Assembly: GCF_000004825.1 (NCBI RefSeq)
Contig: NW_008805067.1
Location: forward strand, 471,297-535,296
Length of the DNA stretch: 64,000 bases
Reading direction: 5' to 3'
Source of the DNA: Heterostelium album PN500
Taxonomy: Eukaryota; Evosea; Eumycetozoa; Acytosteliales; Acytosteliaceae
Shown here: in pieces, positions 26,222 through 39,109 of the stretch
How the letters are laid out: every line of letters starts with the position of its first letter
Numbering within the stretch: the stretch's first letter is position 1
Made by a program: the position numbers and the translations under genes
The notes under the pieces: generated by a model
Databases searched by the model: none
What the model saw: only the letters and a program-made list of their open reading frames with translations
Told to the model about the DNA's origin: nothing

Positions 26222-29200
26222 TTATTTATTGGCAAAACTCTTCATTTTAATTGCGATGTTTGAATATTTTACTTTTGGAATGATGACAATGAGTGCAACA
26301 ACTATGATACAAAACGCAACACAACCAACAACAATTCCAATGATTATTGCTTTGTTTAATCCACCATTGTCAGAGTGTTCGTTACATTGTGATGATTGAA
26401 GTGGATCTGAATCAATGAGCATCGAAAAGTCTGGATCTATAATGGTTGTGTACTCGTAGTTGGGAATATTGATTCCAATATAAGTTTGGAGTTGTGATGA
26501 TGTGTCTTTCGTTTCGAATTCGGAATCCAATAATGTGTTTGAAATGACAGTTGTGAATCCATCGATCTCTGCAACATCAAGGAACTTTCCATAAAGTGAT
26601 TGTTGATCGATATTCAACTTTATCCATTGAATGTTTTTGGTGTCATTGTTGAATGATTTCAATGAACATGATGATGAACTTGTTCCAATGGTTGCTGACA
26701 TAACCAATTGTAATGTATTGAGTTTGCTTGTAAAGTTGAATGTTGAAAGATTGATTGTATATTTAATGGTTGATGGAAGCATGATCAATTCTTTGTTTGC
26801 AAATGTGATTTCTGTTTCTTTTGTAAAGTATTCAATGTTAACCGATACATTGGTAACCAATGGAATCTCATTTGTATATCGATAAGATAATCTGGTGTCA
26901 TCTGATGAATTGGTTCGTGTCCAATTCTGAAGTAAATATGTCTTGATGACTTGACCGGTTTCTGACAATTCTCTCAATGAATGAATTGAAATATTGCTGA
27001 AAATATCTTTGGTATCAATGACATTGGTGGCTGATGGTTGATCGGGTTGTGTGATTGGTGGTGGAACCATTGTGATTCTGGAATTACAATCTGGACCACT
27101 CCAAAGTGAATTACATTTGCACTCTCCTGTTGAAGTCTGACAGACTCCATTATTCGAACACTGTGGTGTACCTGGGCAACTGAGAACTGGTATATTTGGT
27201 TCCACTGGTGCCTCACCAACATTAACTACTAGTTGATTTGAATCTTTTTGTTGATTCAAGTTGATGTGGATAGTAATAGATTTTGATGTAACGTTTTGCA
27301 AATTAATTTGGAAAACACTTGATGATCGATAAATAAATTTAGTTGGAACGTATCCAACACCATAGTTTACAAAACAAACAACCGTGTCGTTTTGCAGTCC
27401 CATATTTTTACCATAGACATATATATTTCCACCATTTCCGGTTATTCGATCGGACGACTCCAAGTATGGTGTAAATGAAAATACAGTACGGATATAGTAT
27501 GTAAGCAATTGGTCTTTCAACTGAGTTGAAGAAACTCCACCAAGATTTCTATGATTATCAACTATACCATAGATAGATAGAAGCAGTATTCCTTTCATAC
27601 CAAATCCATAGGGTAACTCACCTTCAACTTTGAAAGTAGCAGACAATCCATCTTCGGAGAATGCAATCAATTGTGATTGTATCTTTCTGACATCGGCATA
27701 ATAGTCCATGAAATAAACATAAGGATAATCCTTTGGATCCTTTGAAATTCCAGAAAAACTATCTTTAACTGTGAATTTGGCAGAGAATCTTCTATCGCTT
27801 GAAGAAACATCAATAGCTGTGGTAATGACAGATAAAGATATTAATTTTGGTGGATCGAGATCTACTATCATGGAACAATTTACTAAAATATAGAGTAATG
27901 ATTCGGTTGATGCATTTCCGTAGAATTTGTAGAGTGGATTGATGTAGTTTACTTTCGATTCTACTGGGACAGAGTTGGCAAGATTTCCAAGCTTATCATA
28001 AAGCATGAAATGGATTCGATAGGTTGATGTTCGACAATTTCCATTGATTGGGATCGTGATGGAATATTCTCCTTTGAATTCATTTCCTTTAATGGCATTG
28101 GAAGAGTTGAAACTGATATTATACGGAATTGGATCCAAGTCTGAGTAAACTAAAGCATATCCAATGTAAAATCCACTTGGTTCGTCAGTGATTGTAAAAC
28201 TCCATCCAATATTCATTGTTTCCGAACTATCAATATTCACCACACCATTTGGATATTGAATGATATTATTAATTACAGGTCCCATTTCATCAGCATCTAA
28301 TGTTTTTAAATTTTTAAAATGTTAATAAGACAAATGCATAAATATAAAATAAATATACAAACATTTTGAGGTGACATTTAAAAGAGCATCATTTCCAAAC
28401 TTCATATGGATCATTGTTGATGCAATTGGATTTGGTGCTGATGTCAAATTATAATAGAGTGATCTTGTGAAAAGTTTCTCTCTTAGGACGATTGGGATGT
28501 TGAATAGCTTGGTAGTTTCATTGTAATATCCAAAGAATAAATTGTTGTCATCGTATTCTTGGATAACAGGTAAATAAGGTCTCAGCGAGATAAGAATAGA
28601 TGGAGTATCGGTTGGTTGAGAATTTGAATAATTATAAACCAGTGTAGTATATCCAGGTCCATTCGAAACGTCAATATTGTTTGGTTCAAATCTCCAATAT
28701 GTCAACTCTTCTACGGTAACTATTTCTAAAAATTATAAAAAATAAATAAAAACATATTGTTATATAATTTTTAAATATTGAATCTTACTGAGGAATGAAG
28801 GGACAGCAGGAATGGAATCAGCCTGCACATTTATAAATTCGGTATCGAAAGCCAAGGTTGTCAACATTTGACCATATGAAGATTGACTATATCCCTTTTC
28901 CATACGGAAAGTAGGTATATCTATTAAAGCTTCAACTGTTCCAACATTGAGATTTCCTTTAATCAAATTTGAATTATCTATTCGCTGATTATAGATATTT
29001 ATTGTCTTTAGACCAGCATCATTGGAAGATGTAAAATCCAGTGTTACGATGAACTTTCTACTATTTAGTGGTTCGATTCGATATGAAGTTATATAATTAT
29101 AAGGATAAGTATAACTTGGATCTATTATAAAGAATTAAATTAGTGGAATTCAACATTGGAATCATTTTTACTTTTAGAAATATACATACATAATGTACCC

Positions 29201-30738
29201 CAACCTTGGTATCTGGTTGAAAGATATGTACTATTGTCACCATATTGAATCGTATAACTCACATCAAGGTATGTACCAGAGACAATTATATTATATATGG
29301 TCATTGTATCCATATTAAAGAGGTATTTTAATGATGGATCTGGATAGGAAGCACTTGTGAATCCAAACGGAAACTCTACCTGCCTGTCATAATTAAAGGA
29401 TACAACAGGATTAATAGGAAGCAAATTGGTAGAGAACTGGACATTTAGTATATAAAGAATTAAATCATTATCCTTTTGGTTCGTTATTGCTGCACCCGAG
29501 AGCATACTTGGAACAAAAGTTGTTGTAAACATATCGATACGATTGATTGCTATATCCTGAATATAAATGTAATAGGTTACTGGAGTTGCTACGGAGTTAC
29601 CAATCCAATATGCATTGTAATATGCACTGGATTGATTTCCTAGAACTGGAGAAAATACAATAGGAGTTTTGTAGATTAGAGAATTTAAATTGTCTATTCT
29701 CAAAATGGTATTGTAACGTGTGAAACGTGTGATTGTTTCACCTTTTGATATCGATTGAATTTGAGTTGTTCTTGTATCTATAAAATAATATATTATTTTT
29801 AATTGTTAATTATTTTTACAAAATGAAAAGGAGATAACTTACTGTTATAGAAAGGAAGATTAAATTTCATTAAAATTGGGGTTGGGTTGCCCGATGTTAT
29901 AATGTTGATATCGAGATTATCTGCTTTTGAAATATCATCATTATTCAAGTAAATGATCACAGTAAACCAATTATTTCCTGGTAAAGTGGAATGAGGGGAG
30001 ATTAGACATCGATAACTTTGAAACATACAACTATAGTTGAAAAATTGAATTATTGCATCTTTGGGAACACTCAACTTGACGAATATCTGATAAATCGTTT
30101 GACTACCTCCATAAACATATGAAAGTGATTGTCTTAATACTGTTGGTAGAGTATCTATATAATATATAAATATCAATGAAGTTAAGTTTTAATTTATTTG
30201 TTTTTTTTTTAATTATAGTTTGTTTTTTTTTTTTTTTTTTTTTTAATATACTTACATTGACAATTAAAAGTACCGACTTGATAGGTTTGACTCGAGCTAT
30301 TAAATAAGGCTGTATAACTTAGAGTAGTGTCACCAGGTGGCAGAGCGAAATTAATATTACCAATCACCCTACTGCCATCTCCATTGTAAGAAGAATATCC
30401 ATATGAACCAACCGATGGTGATATCTGTGTACTAGCAGGTACCACTAATAATGTTGTTAGAAAACATTGTGTTGGACTTTTATAATTATAATATTTCGAA
30501 ACAAATGTTTCGGGTGCTTGTATTTCATAATAAAAATCAGGATTATAACCTAAACAAAAACTAAATACTAAAAATCAAAAAATAAATAAAAAATATGTTA
30601 GCATTTAAAAAAAATTTCACTTTAACATTTATAATTTTTTTAAAACCGCGCAATTATTATTATTATCATTCATTCGTTTGAATGTGCATTTTTTTTTTAC
30701 TTACAAAATAAATAGATAAAAATTTGTATTCGAAACAT
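26222..30738 (-). CDS. ComC-like EGF/TIG domain membrane protein, copy B (intact)
   Basis: Seven exons (30738-30705, 30549-30256, 30154-29843, 29777-29190, 29121-28789, 28725-28363, 28296-26222) sum to 3999 nt, encoding 1332 aa. MFRIQIFIYLF starts a signal peptide. A long extracellular region of beta-rich, N-glycosylation-rich repeats leads into MGPVINNIIQYPNG, a TIG-like stretch (NGGNIYVYGKNMG), an EGF module with six cysteines, and the C-terminal domain shared with ComC (TYIGINIPNYEYTTIIDPDF). One membrane helix (KAIIIGIVVGCVAFCIIVV) and a tail of about 20 residues follow. Exon number and phase match copy A exactly, so the two arose by tandem duplication. Proteins of this family sit at the surface and serve in developmental communication and adhesion; the ligand is unknown. 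Confidence 0.85.
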
Positions 30739-31022
30739 GATATTTTTTTCTAAAATAATATCTTTTATATGTGAGCTCGATTTATTTATGATGATCAAAA
30801 AACACGTTTCAAATCTTTTTTTGAGATTAAAAATAAGATAAAAAATGGGCAAAATTATTTGCATTTAGTTTCGGTAAAATTGTAATCACCCCACAAACAC
30901 AAGATATTTTTAAAATAAGATCTTAAATTATTTTTTTTAATTTTTAAAGAAATTAAAGTTTAAAAACAGAATAGAAACAAAAAAGTGTTCGAATTTTTAT
31001 TCAATTGAAGATTCGTTTGAAT

Positions 31023-34000
31023 TTATCTTCTAGCTTTCTTGGTCAAATAAACGAAACCAAGAATAAAGAGGATAGACGATGCCCAGTAGGCAACCAAGAT
31101 TCCAAAGTTTCTCCATCTATTTTCATACTTCCAATCCAATGACTGATAGTATTCTTCACCATTTTTATAGACACAATATCCACATTCGGTTTGATTGGCA
31201 TTGAGTGATACTACGTAACCTGGTGAATTTTGAGTGAATCGTTCGGTGTATTGCTCACAGGTTTGTCCGCTTGGCGATGTGAATCTAATGAGATCGTCTG
31301 ATTTACAGATGACTTCGACTGGCTTGAGAATGGTAGTTACAATACCTTCCAATAGATATTTTGCAGGATTCAAATAGTACATAAAGCGGAAGAACGGTGG
31401 CAACAAAGCATAGGGAACTTGAACACCACAGAACAAGAAGATATAGAAAAGGAGAATGGGAAGACTTGCAATTGAGATGGCAATGTCAAAACACGCTGCA
31501 CCCAGAGCCTGACTGAATGATACAATGTAGAGTCCAAACATGGCGTGAATTAACCAGTAGTAGAATCCAGAGATTGCATCAAATTGGAGACCGGCAGTCC
31601 AGTAGGTACAGAAGAAGAACAGAGTGGTTGAGATGATGACATACGGCATTTCAACGGCAACGATTGCCAATGAGAAACTGTGCCATGAATAGTATTTACT
31701 AGCATAGTCACGCTTAAAGAAACTCTTTTGGATAAAGAATTGCGGTAATACCAAGTAGATGAGGAGCACACCTAGAACCATACCTTCCCACAAGAAGAAT
31801 ATTCTTTGATTCATATCGGATGACGAATCTTCCAACTTGAAGAATGTGAAACCCACAATCAAACCTGAGATAATCGATTGCGCGAATGAACCAATGGTGT
31901 ATTGTGGATCTCTCCACCACATCAGATTGAAACGTTTGTAGACTTCAATGAATTGAGTGAGGAAACTGGTAGCAAACTCTCTTGGAACTTCATTTTTAAC
32001 ATTGGATGAATTAATGTATTTCACCAACTCTTCGTCGGTTTTGAGAAGTGCGAGTTCAGCTTTGATTTGGCTGTACTCTGGTGAACTCTTCCAGATGGCA
32101 CTCCAGTCGTAGTCGGTCTTTCCATGGACACCGGCACCGATTACATCGAGAATATACTCAGCTGGATTCTCTGATGGATCAGACTCTCTTCCACCGTTTC
32201 TAACAAAGTAGTTGATCAAAGTCTGAGAGTTTTCACCGATATCACCGAAATAGACAGTCTTTCCACCTTTTGCCAAGAGGAGCAAACGGTCAAAGTGCTC
32301 AAAGAGAACTGGCGATGGTTGATGAATGGTGCAAACCAAAGGCATTCCAGCATCGGCAAGTTTACGAATGAATTTAACAATGTTGTAGGAAGATTGGGCG
32401 TCGAGACCAGAGGTTGGTTCGTCGAGGAAAAGAATATGGGGTTTCGCTACCAACTCCAATCCAATGGTTAAACGCTTACGCTCCTCTACAGAGATACCGA
32501 TACCAGTCTCCAAACTACCAACGAGTGCATCACCTAGATGTTTCATTTCCATCATCTCCAAGACACGCTCGACATATTCGAATTTCTCAGCGAGTGGAAT
32601 CTCTGGTTCCTGACGGAGTTTAGCAGAGAATCGAAGAGCTTCACGCACAGTAAGACCTGGATTATGTACATCCATTTGTTCTACATAACCAGTGATACGT
32701 TCGAAATCGATCTTCAAAGGTTTACCGTTGAGTGCAGACTCTCCTTGAACGATACCGATTGTTTTACGCTTTGCCAAGACGTCGAGTAAAGTTGTCTTAC
32801 CGGCACCAGAAGAACCCATTAATGCAGTCATTTGACCAGGCTTAATCCAACCAAGTACATCATCGAGTAACAGCTTTTGACCGATACCAGGAACTGGTAC
32901 AGAGTAGTTGATATTCTCCCAAGTAAAGATACCACCAGCAATCTTGAGATTCTCTTTCATGTTGGAAGTAGCTTGTTCGACAATCTTGTTTTGATTACGT
33001 TCTTCCTCAACATCGTTCAACTTTGGTGCTTTACCCTTCTTGTAGACTTTGTGAGTGTAACCACCTGATGTCCAATCAAAGAATTCAATAGCAAAGATAT
33101 TGAGTGCAATATAGAATAACCAGAGAAGATAGATGGCAATAACGTCAATAGCACGTTCACTTACTTTAAAGCTAAAGGTGTGCTTCAAGTAAGATTCACC
33201 AGCTACACTTATTTCACCTTCGACCGAACCAACGACAGGACAAATACGATGGAGACTGTCAGTGTAACCATCTCCATATGGAATTGCAGATTGAGCACAT
33301 GAGAATGACTGATCTTTGAATTCGTTGGTCATCAATGCTTTGAAAGCATATCCTAGTGGATTGACCCAGAAGAACCATTGGAACCAAGGGTGCATCTTAT
33401 CATATCTAAAAAAGGTTATTAAGTTAGAGTAAGGGAAGGTAATTAGTATATAGTATAAATTATTTAACTTGTGCATTTCAAAAATGATAAATTCCATTTT
33501 CAACGGAATAAAAGAAATATATAATAAAGAGGATATAATGAGATGGCAACATACGGAATAGTATAGCCGAAATAATTCACCATGAAGATGAAAACGAAAT
33601 TCATCACATTCTGACCAGCAAACAAAGTTGGAGTGAAATTACCGAATGCACGATACAACGAACCAGAGGCCAGAGTTACACCAACCAATGTGAATGCAAA
33701 TATAAAGAACTTTCCAGCATTATAATCCAGTCCGTACATGAAATAGGCGATGATTGCATGAAGGAATGACTGTGCGAATGCAAATGGAATGTCAACCAAA
33801 ACTTGAGATATCAAGAAAGCAGAAGGACGATACAGTGCATAGGACTTATGTTTCTGTAGGATACGTCTACCATTGAAAGTATTATGAAGATTACCACTTG
33901 TCAAGATACACATAAAGATAATCGACGAGAAAATAGCACCACCTCTTGTGAATAAACCGTTGGTTGTCTTGTCAAGCTGGAAATAGACACCACCCAAAAT

Positions 34001-35662
34001 AAAAGATTGGATAAAAACAGTGGAGAACAATGAAACAATGGTAAACTTATCACCATAACTCAATTGGAATTGACGTTTGGTAAGAGCAATCGATTGTGTA
34101 ATGAAGCTGGAGGTGTATGGTGAGCGCTTCGAAGAAGTCTTACTTCGCTCATTACGAATTTGTTCGATGAACTCTACCGATGGTTGTTCCTTCTCGACAG
34201 TTGCTTCATAGAGTTGCTGTGCCTCCATTTGCTCTCTGAACAAGGCAGATCTCTTCCATGCACTTTCGAGATCACCAGATGTCTCTGGGACACGACCTTC
34301 AAAACCTGGACGTACCAAACGCTCCTGAGGATTGGAGATACCAGTCAAAAAGTCGGCAACAGATTTTCTTGGTTCACAATCGAATCCAAGATCCAAGAAA
34401 TATTTCTTGGCAAGATGGATTGGACCGAAGTAGATACAACGACCCTTATCCAAAACCAATACCTTGTCAAACAAACCGTAGATGGAGTCAGATGCCTGAT
34501 AGAAAGAAGCAATGGTAGTCTTGTGAAGAGTATCGGACATGATTCTCAATGATTTAGCATAGTCCAAAGCTGATGCAGCATCCAAACCACGAGTAGATGA
34601 ATCCCAACATGTAATAGATGATCCAGACACCATTGCTTCAGTGATAGTCATTCTTTTACGTTCACCACCAGATAAACCTCTAACAAATTCATTTCCAACA
34701 ATCTTGTCAAAAAAAAAAAAAGAAATAAAATTAGTTTATTTGATTATACTATTATATATTTTATATTTTTACTTACAGTATTTCTTTGATTAACAAGACC
34801 ATACATAGAAACCAAGAGATCAAAGATCTTGGTACGGAAATTAGCTTTGGTTTCCTCTGGCAAACGTTGATGTGGAGTCTTTAACTTTAAGGTAAAGTCG
34901 AGAGTTTCGAAAACAGTGAGTGTTGGATAATGGATATCTTCCTCTGGTGTATAGATTGCCTCACCACGATATCTACCAAATTCATCGGATGGAATGTTTC
35001 CATACTTAACTTCACCAGTTACATCGATATAAGATTCAATTTGATTGGATACAACACGCAACAAGGTGGAACAACCAGATCCAGGACGACCCAAAACCAA
35101 CAACATCTTACCATCCTCAATATATCCATTAATATCATTTAAAATATTAAATGTATTGAGTTCTCTCTTTTTAAAACTATTTTAGTTTAAAAAAAAAGAA
35201 AAAATGAAACGAAGAAAAGAAAAAAAAACACAAAATGTTAAAATTAAATGTAAATATTATTAATAATTATACTTACTAATTTAAAGGATTTAAACAAGAT
35301 AATAAAAATTTAAAAGGTGTAAAATTGTCGGCAATAATAGAATGATCGGCACCCTGACCTACTACAGTCAAGTTCTTAATGGAGACACCCATCTTTTTAG
35401 GTTTTCCACCAATCTCCAGTTGAGTACGCATTGAATTTTCAAAATATTTTCGCAGTTTGAAATCATCTTCATTCTCTCGGACTCTTTCTCCCAATTCAAT
35501 ATCGACGTCACCTGGATCAGTATGTATATCTTGGAAACGCTGAGACTGACTAATAGCTTTTGCTTGGCTCTCCAAGTCCTTGGCAACCTCTTCGAATTGT
35601 CTATTTCCATCCTCGACAGATGGAGATTCGTTATTACTAACGCTTAAATGAGTTTCCGACAT
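31023..35662 (-). CDS. Full-length ABCG (PDR-type) transporter
   Basis: Four exons (35662-35277, 35176-34777, 34702-33555, 33405-31023) sum to 4317 nt, 1438 aa. The order is NBD1-TMD1-NBD2-TMD2, the reverse arrangement typical of pleiotropic drug resistance transporters. NBD1 has Walker [10 protein letters not shown] (residues 158-166), signature [11 protein letters not shown] and Walker B region [16 protein letters not shown]2 has [19 protein letters not shown], an atypical signature [12 protein letters not shown] and [15 protein letters not shown]. Each membrane half has about six spans (for example [20 protein letters not shown]), with a Cys-rich extracellular loop near the C-terminus ([22 protein letters not shown]). 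It likely exports lipids or small hydrophobic compounds from the plasma membrane; the substrate is unknown. Dictyostelids have many ABCG paralogues, so I give no gene number. Confidence 0.95.
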
Positions 35663-37454
35663 TCTTTATACTAATAAAAAAGAATATAGGAAAAAAAAAA
35701 AGAGGATAAACAAATTTATTTATTTACAAAAAAAAAAAAAACTAAGAAAAGAATAAAAAATATATTAAATAAATATAAATAAGAGATATGTTAATCGAAT
35801 TTTAAATTTTGATCAACTTATACTTAATTATGAAAATGTATAAGAATTAATCAATATGAATATTAATGATCTCACTTTTGAGTATTTATAGAATTTTGGT
35901 AAAAGGAAATTCTCTAAATAAATTAAATTAATTAAAAATTCTATTTTACGAAATAAACTTCGAATCAAATTTTAATTTGGTGAAAATCAGAGGGCGCAAA
36001 TCATATTGAGAGACTGAAAAAATTAGATCTGCTAAATTTAAAATAGGTTGTCTGACAGTCATCAAAAAAATCGTGGTTTAGACTTTAATGAAGTGTTCTT
36101 GAAACGAGTGGTTTACGGGGCATAATTGTGGGGTTACATTGCATTGTTGATGCTTCTTATTCATTTCCTCAAGTTATATTGTCATTTATTGTTTAATTCA
36201 TTACTTATTCATTTAGTTATTTCTTAATTACTATCAAATTTGATCACTCCACAAGGAGTATTCGAAGATTAAATTCTAAATCAACATAAAAAATGAGTCA
36301 TTCACCTTGTGAACCCAATAGAAAAACCTGGTTTTCTCATTTAATGAAGCAACACATCTCCTCTTTTTTCGTACAGTTCTTGTTCTATTGCATTGAGTTC
36401 ATTATGATGCAGATTTCTTGGAAATAGGTAGTTAGGAGTATCAAAATAGATGGACAGCCATCTAATTTATGAAATATTTTGTAATTCATTCATGATTTTT
36501 GATGAACATTCTTTATGGTTGACTATCAAAAAACAAAAAGAAATTGTTGCTTTAGGAAAATTGGCATCGTTCTCATTAGCATCACCTTGTTTTTCAAAAA
36601 ATACGAAATCACTAAAATAAGCTTTGGCGCAAAAAAATATCAAAAAAAACGTGTTTTTTTTTTAAAAAAAAAAGATGGTAAAAAAACAACAACGTTTCAA
36701 AATGTTTTAGCTCTTAGAATCAAAAAGAATATGATTCTAGTAGTTGTGATTTAAATATTATTAACCATAAGAATATATTCTTTTTTTAAGTGGTTTATAG
36801 GTCACAATTTGCTAATTTTTTAAGAATTACTGGAATTGGATAGATTGGATATGAACTACATAATGTATCATGATTTATTAAATGTCATAATCAATGACAA
36901 CATTATTATTTAAAATGAATTTCTCTTGGTTTAATGTGTCATCTCTCCACGTTTTTTCATTTGCTACATATACGCATTTTGTTTTTATTTTGTTATAAGC
37001 GACATTTATTAATCAATATCAATATTCACGGTTTATTTATTCCAATCAATAAATAAAGGATAGAGTAGTATATAACTTTAACCTGGGTAATAGCATCTTT
37101 TTCTTTTGAACATTCAAGCAAGCCAACGTGTAGAAGAATATTTTTGTTTTTTTTGTATTTAACATTTTTATTTTATACTAAATCAATTATTTTTTCGATA
37201 TTGGATACAAATCTGGTATGTGTATATAATGCAATTACTACCATTGTTTTGTTTGATATGAGAATTAAAAATTTTTCAAATTTTAATGGTGAACGAAAGA
37301 TTGTATTAATAAAGTGTAATTTTTTATATTGTTGTTATACTGATATAGATTATATTTTTAAAATTATTAAATTATAAAGTTCTTTGAGTATAGGTAAATA
37401 AAATAAAAATTTATTGTACATTGGAGTTGCTAGATTGAATATTAAAAATAAATT
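35663..37454. other. 1.8-kb intergenic region
   Basis: This lies upstream of the ABCG transporter and downstream of the dioxygenase. It is mostly A/T runs. A 44-codon open frame at 36293-36427 is listed separately. Lys/Phe/Ile-rich plus-strand frames at 36515-36754 and 37144-37377 reflect base composition and are not called. Confidence 0.6.
36293..36427 (+). other. Possible small ORF of 44 codons
   Basis: An ATG-initiated frame starts MSHSPCEPNRKTWFSHLMKQ, continues through an aromatic/hydrophobic stretch and ends with TAG. Its composition is less biased than the surrounding A/T-derived frames, and five adenines precede the ATG, as is common for dictyostelid starts. I know no homologue, and it could equally be chance or one exon of a decayed gene. 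Confidence 0.15.
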
Positions 37455-37494
37455 TTATTGTACATTAGATATTGGAGTCGCCAGATTGTAGGTC
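37412..37494. repeat. Short tandem duplication over the dioxygenase stop codon
   Basis: The stretch TTATTGTACATT...GGAGTTGCTAGATTG at about 37412-37438 is repeated at about 37455-37488 with six extra bases and a few substitutions. On the minus strand the inner copy encodes the end of the PhyH-type enzyme (NLATPISNVQ, stop). The outer copy lies just past the stop and would read NLATPMYNK. Confidence 0.65.
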
Positions 37495-38276
37495 TTAGCT
37501 CCTATCGAGTAGTCCTTTCCTTCTTCTCTGTCAGAAGCGGGTGGGAAAAGACGACGCTTCTCATCGTAGTAGAGATCACGCTTGTCACCGTCACATTCAG
37601 CGTTGTAGGTAAGGTATACGGCGTTTCTGGAGGAGTTGGTATTATTGGAGCCTGATCTGTGAGCAATGTAGGAGCCGAAAATTAAGACATCTCCGACTTG
37701 GCATTCGACTGGAGTCCATTGGTGTTGGTCACACCACTCGTCGGTGATGGAACCATCCGATTCTTTTTGTGGGAGGATAACGGCTGGATTGTGTGAACCT
37801 GGAACGACAAAGAGACATCCATTGGCAACTGTAGAGTCGTTGGCTGCCAACATGGCGGTGATATGGTGTGCTTGACCGAGTTGGACATAGGCTGGGGCGT
37901 CTTGGTGAGCTGGGAATCCACCACCACCTGCTTGTTTGTAGTTGATCTTCTCCTTGAACAACAATACTGGTTGTCCGATTAACTGAGCCAATGTTCCCAT
38001 AAGCTTCTCACCCTTGATGATCGAACGAATACCATCGTGGAATGGTGTGAAGTTCTCTGTACGACATAGTTGCTTCTCTTTGGTGACGAGGTTATCTTCA
38101 TAGTATTGCATCCACTTTCCTTTGGTTGGTGGTAATTCACTGATTTCCTTTACCCATGCAACCATATTGACCTTCTCTTCCTCGGTCAACAAGTCTTTCA
38201 ATACAAGGAATCCACTCTCATTGAATGATTTTCTTTGTTCCTCTGAAATTGTATATAAAAAAGTTTGTGGTTCCAT
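37455..38276 (-). CDS. PhyH-type Fe(II)/2-oxoglutarate dioxygenase, PhnY-like
   Basis: A single uninterrupted exon encodes 273 aa, the usual size of bacterial phytanoyl-CoA dioxygenase-family enzymes. The jelly-roll core carries the 2-His-1-carboxylate triad: H124 and D126 in FPAHQDAPAY, and H206 in IAHRSGSNN. R217 eleven residues later is suited to bind 2-oxoglutarate. NGCLFVVPGSHNP and VGDVLIFGSYIAHRS are the usual PhyH strands. It lies head-to-head, 833 bp away, with a PhnZ-type HD oxygenase. In bacteria PhnY is a PhyH-family enzyme that hydroxylates 2-aminoethylphosphonate at C1, and PhnZ then cleaves the product. The pairing is why I propose a phosphonate substrate; on its own this would be called only a PhyH-family dioxygenase. 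Lack of introns is compatible with bacterial origin. Alternatives are lipid or secondary-metabolite hydroxylation. Confidence 0.85.
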   Translation of the reverse strand: MEPQTFLYTISEEQRKSFNESGFLVLKDLLTEEEKVNMVAWVKEISELPPTKGKWMQYYEDNLVTKEKQLCRTENFTPFHDGIRSIIKGEKLMGTLAQLIGQPVLLFKEKINYKQAGGGGFPAHQDAPAYVQLGQAHHITAMLAANDSTVANGCLFVVPGSHNPAVILPQKESDGSITDEWCDQHQWTPVECQVGDVLIFGSYIAHRSGSNNTNSSRNAVYLTYNAECDGDKRDLYYDEKRRLFPPASDREEGKDYSIGAKTYNLATPISNVQ

Positions 38277-39109
38277 ATTTATTTGTTTATTAATGTTTAT
38301 ATGTATATAGTTTAGTAGTTTTAAATTAATGTTTAAGAGGAGGAGAATCTCAATATTTATATAATTTGATTATGAATGATTCTTTATTAAACATTGGGAT
38401 GAAATTCCAAAAGTGGTCAGTGGTGTCATTAATCACTCACACACAACTGATTCGGTAATTTCATTAAACCCAAATTTATAGGCACCAAAATTATTGTTCA
38501 CCATTAACTTTTTTAAATTGAAAAATAATATCTGCGATGTTGTTTGCAAGCAAATAAAAATTAAAATTAAATAAAATAAATTTCAAAAAATTTCATTTTA
38601 AAATATCTTGTATCTTTGGGTGTGTGGTATCAGAGCCCAGTGTGATTTGTTAAAGTGATGGGGGGTGTGGTTTGATTGTTTACTTTATATTTCGTTGCAA
38701 TCCGATGAATTTTAGGGTCAAAAGTTCCCGATAAAAACTCCGAGATAATAATATTTGCAACAATATTTGGTCAGAGCACATCCGAGATTTTCTTTTTTTT
38801 TTTGGGTTCTTTTATATTTGGTTTTCATAAGCTATTGAAATATGCTAAATTGTTTTATCAACACTCACTGAATTCGTCATAACTTTACTTATTTTTCTAT
38901 TTCAGTCAGTATTTACTTTTCATGTTGTCAACAAAACATCACTATTGTTAATATCATTCAAATATCAATTAGATTGTTCATCGATTAGTTAATACACACA
39001 AAGTACTTTGTTTTAAAATTTCATTAATCATAAATAAAAATAAAAAGAGATAAATTATTTAATTTAGTTTAGGTTCTTAATTAATCATAAATAAACAATT
39101 AATAAAGAA
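38277..39109. promoter_or_regulatory. Shared divergent promoter region with G-box-like motifs
   Basis: This region separates the start codons of the PhnY-like (minus) and PhnZ-like (plus) genes, so it must hold both promoters. Two GT-rich motifs, GGGTGTGTGG at 38618-38627 and GGGGGGTGTGG at 38660-38670, stand out in the A/T-rich background. They resemble the G-boxes bound by the Dictyostelium factor GBF. Whether they act here is inference. Confidence 0.45.

Noticed and set aside
26631-26885. 84-codon plus-strand frame identical to one at 21804-22058
   Set aside because: The identity comes from the duplicated ComC-like block on the minus strand, not from a shared plus-strand gene.
32420-32520. 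Non-canonical signature (ISVEERKR) in the second ATPase domain of the ABCG transporter, at first taken as a defect
   Set aside because: Degenerate second signatures are normal in PDR-type transporters, so this is not a lesion.
37144-37377. 77-codon plus-strand frame rich in Ile, Phe and Lys
   Set aside because: Its composition is that of random A/T-rich DNA, with no recognisable motif and no splice partner.
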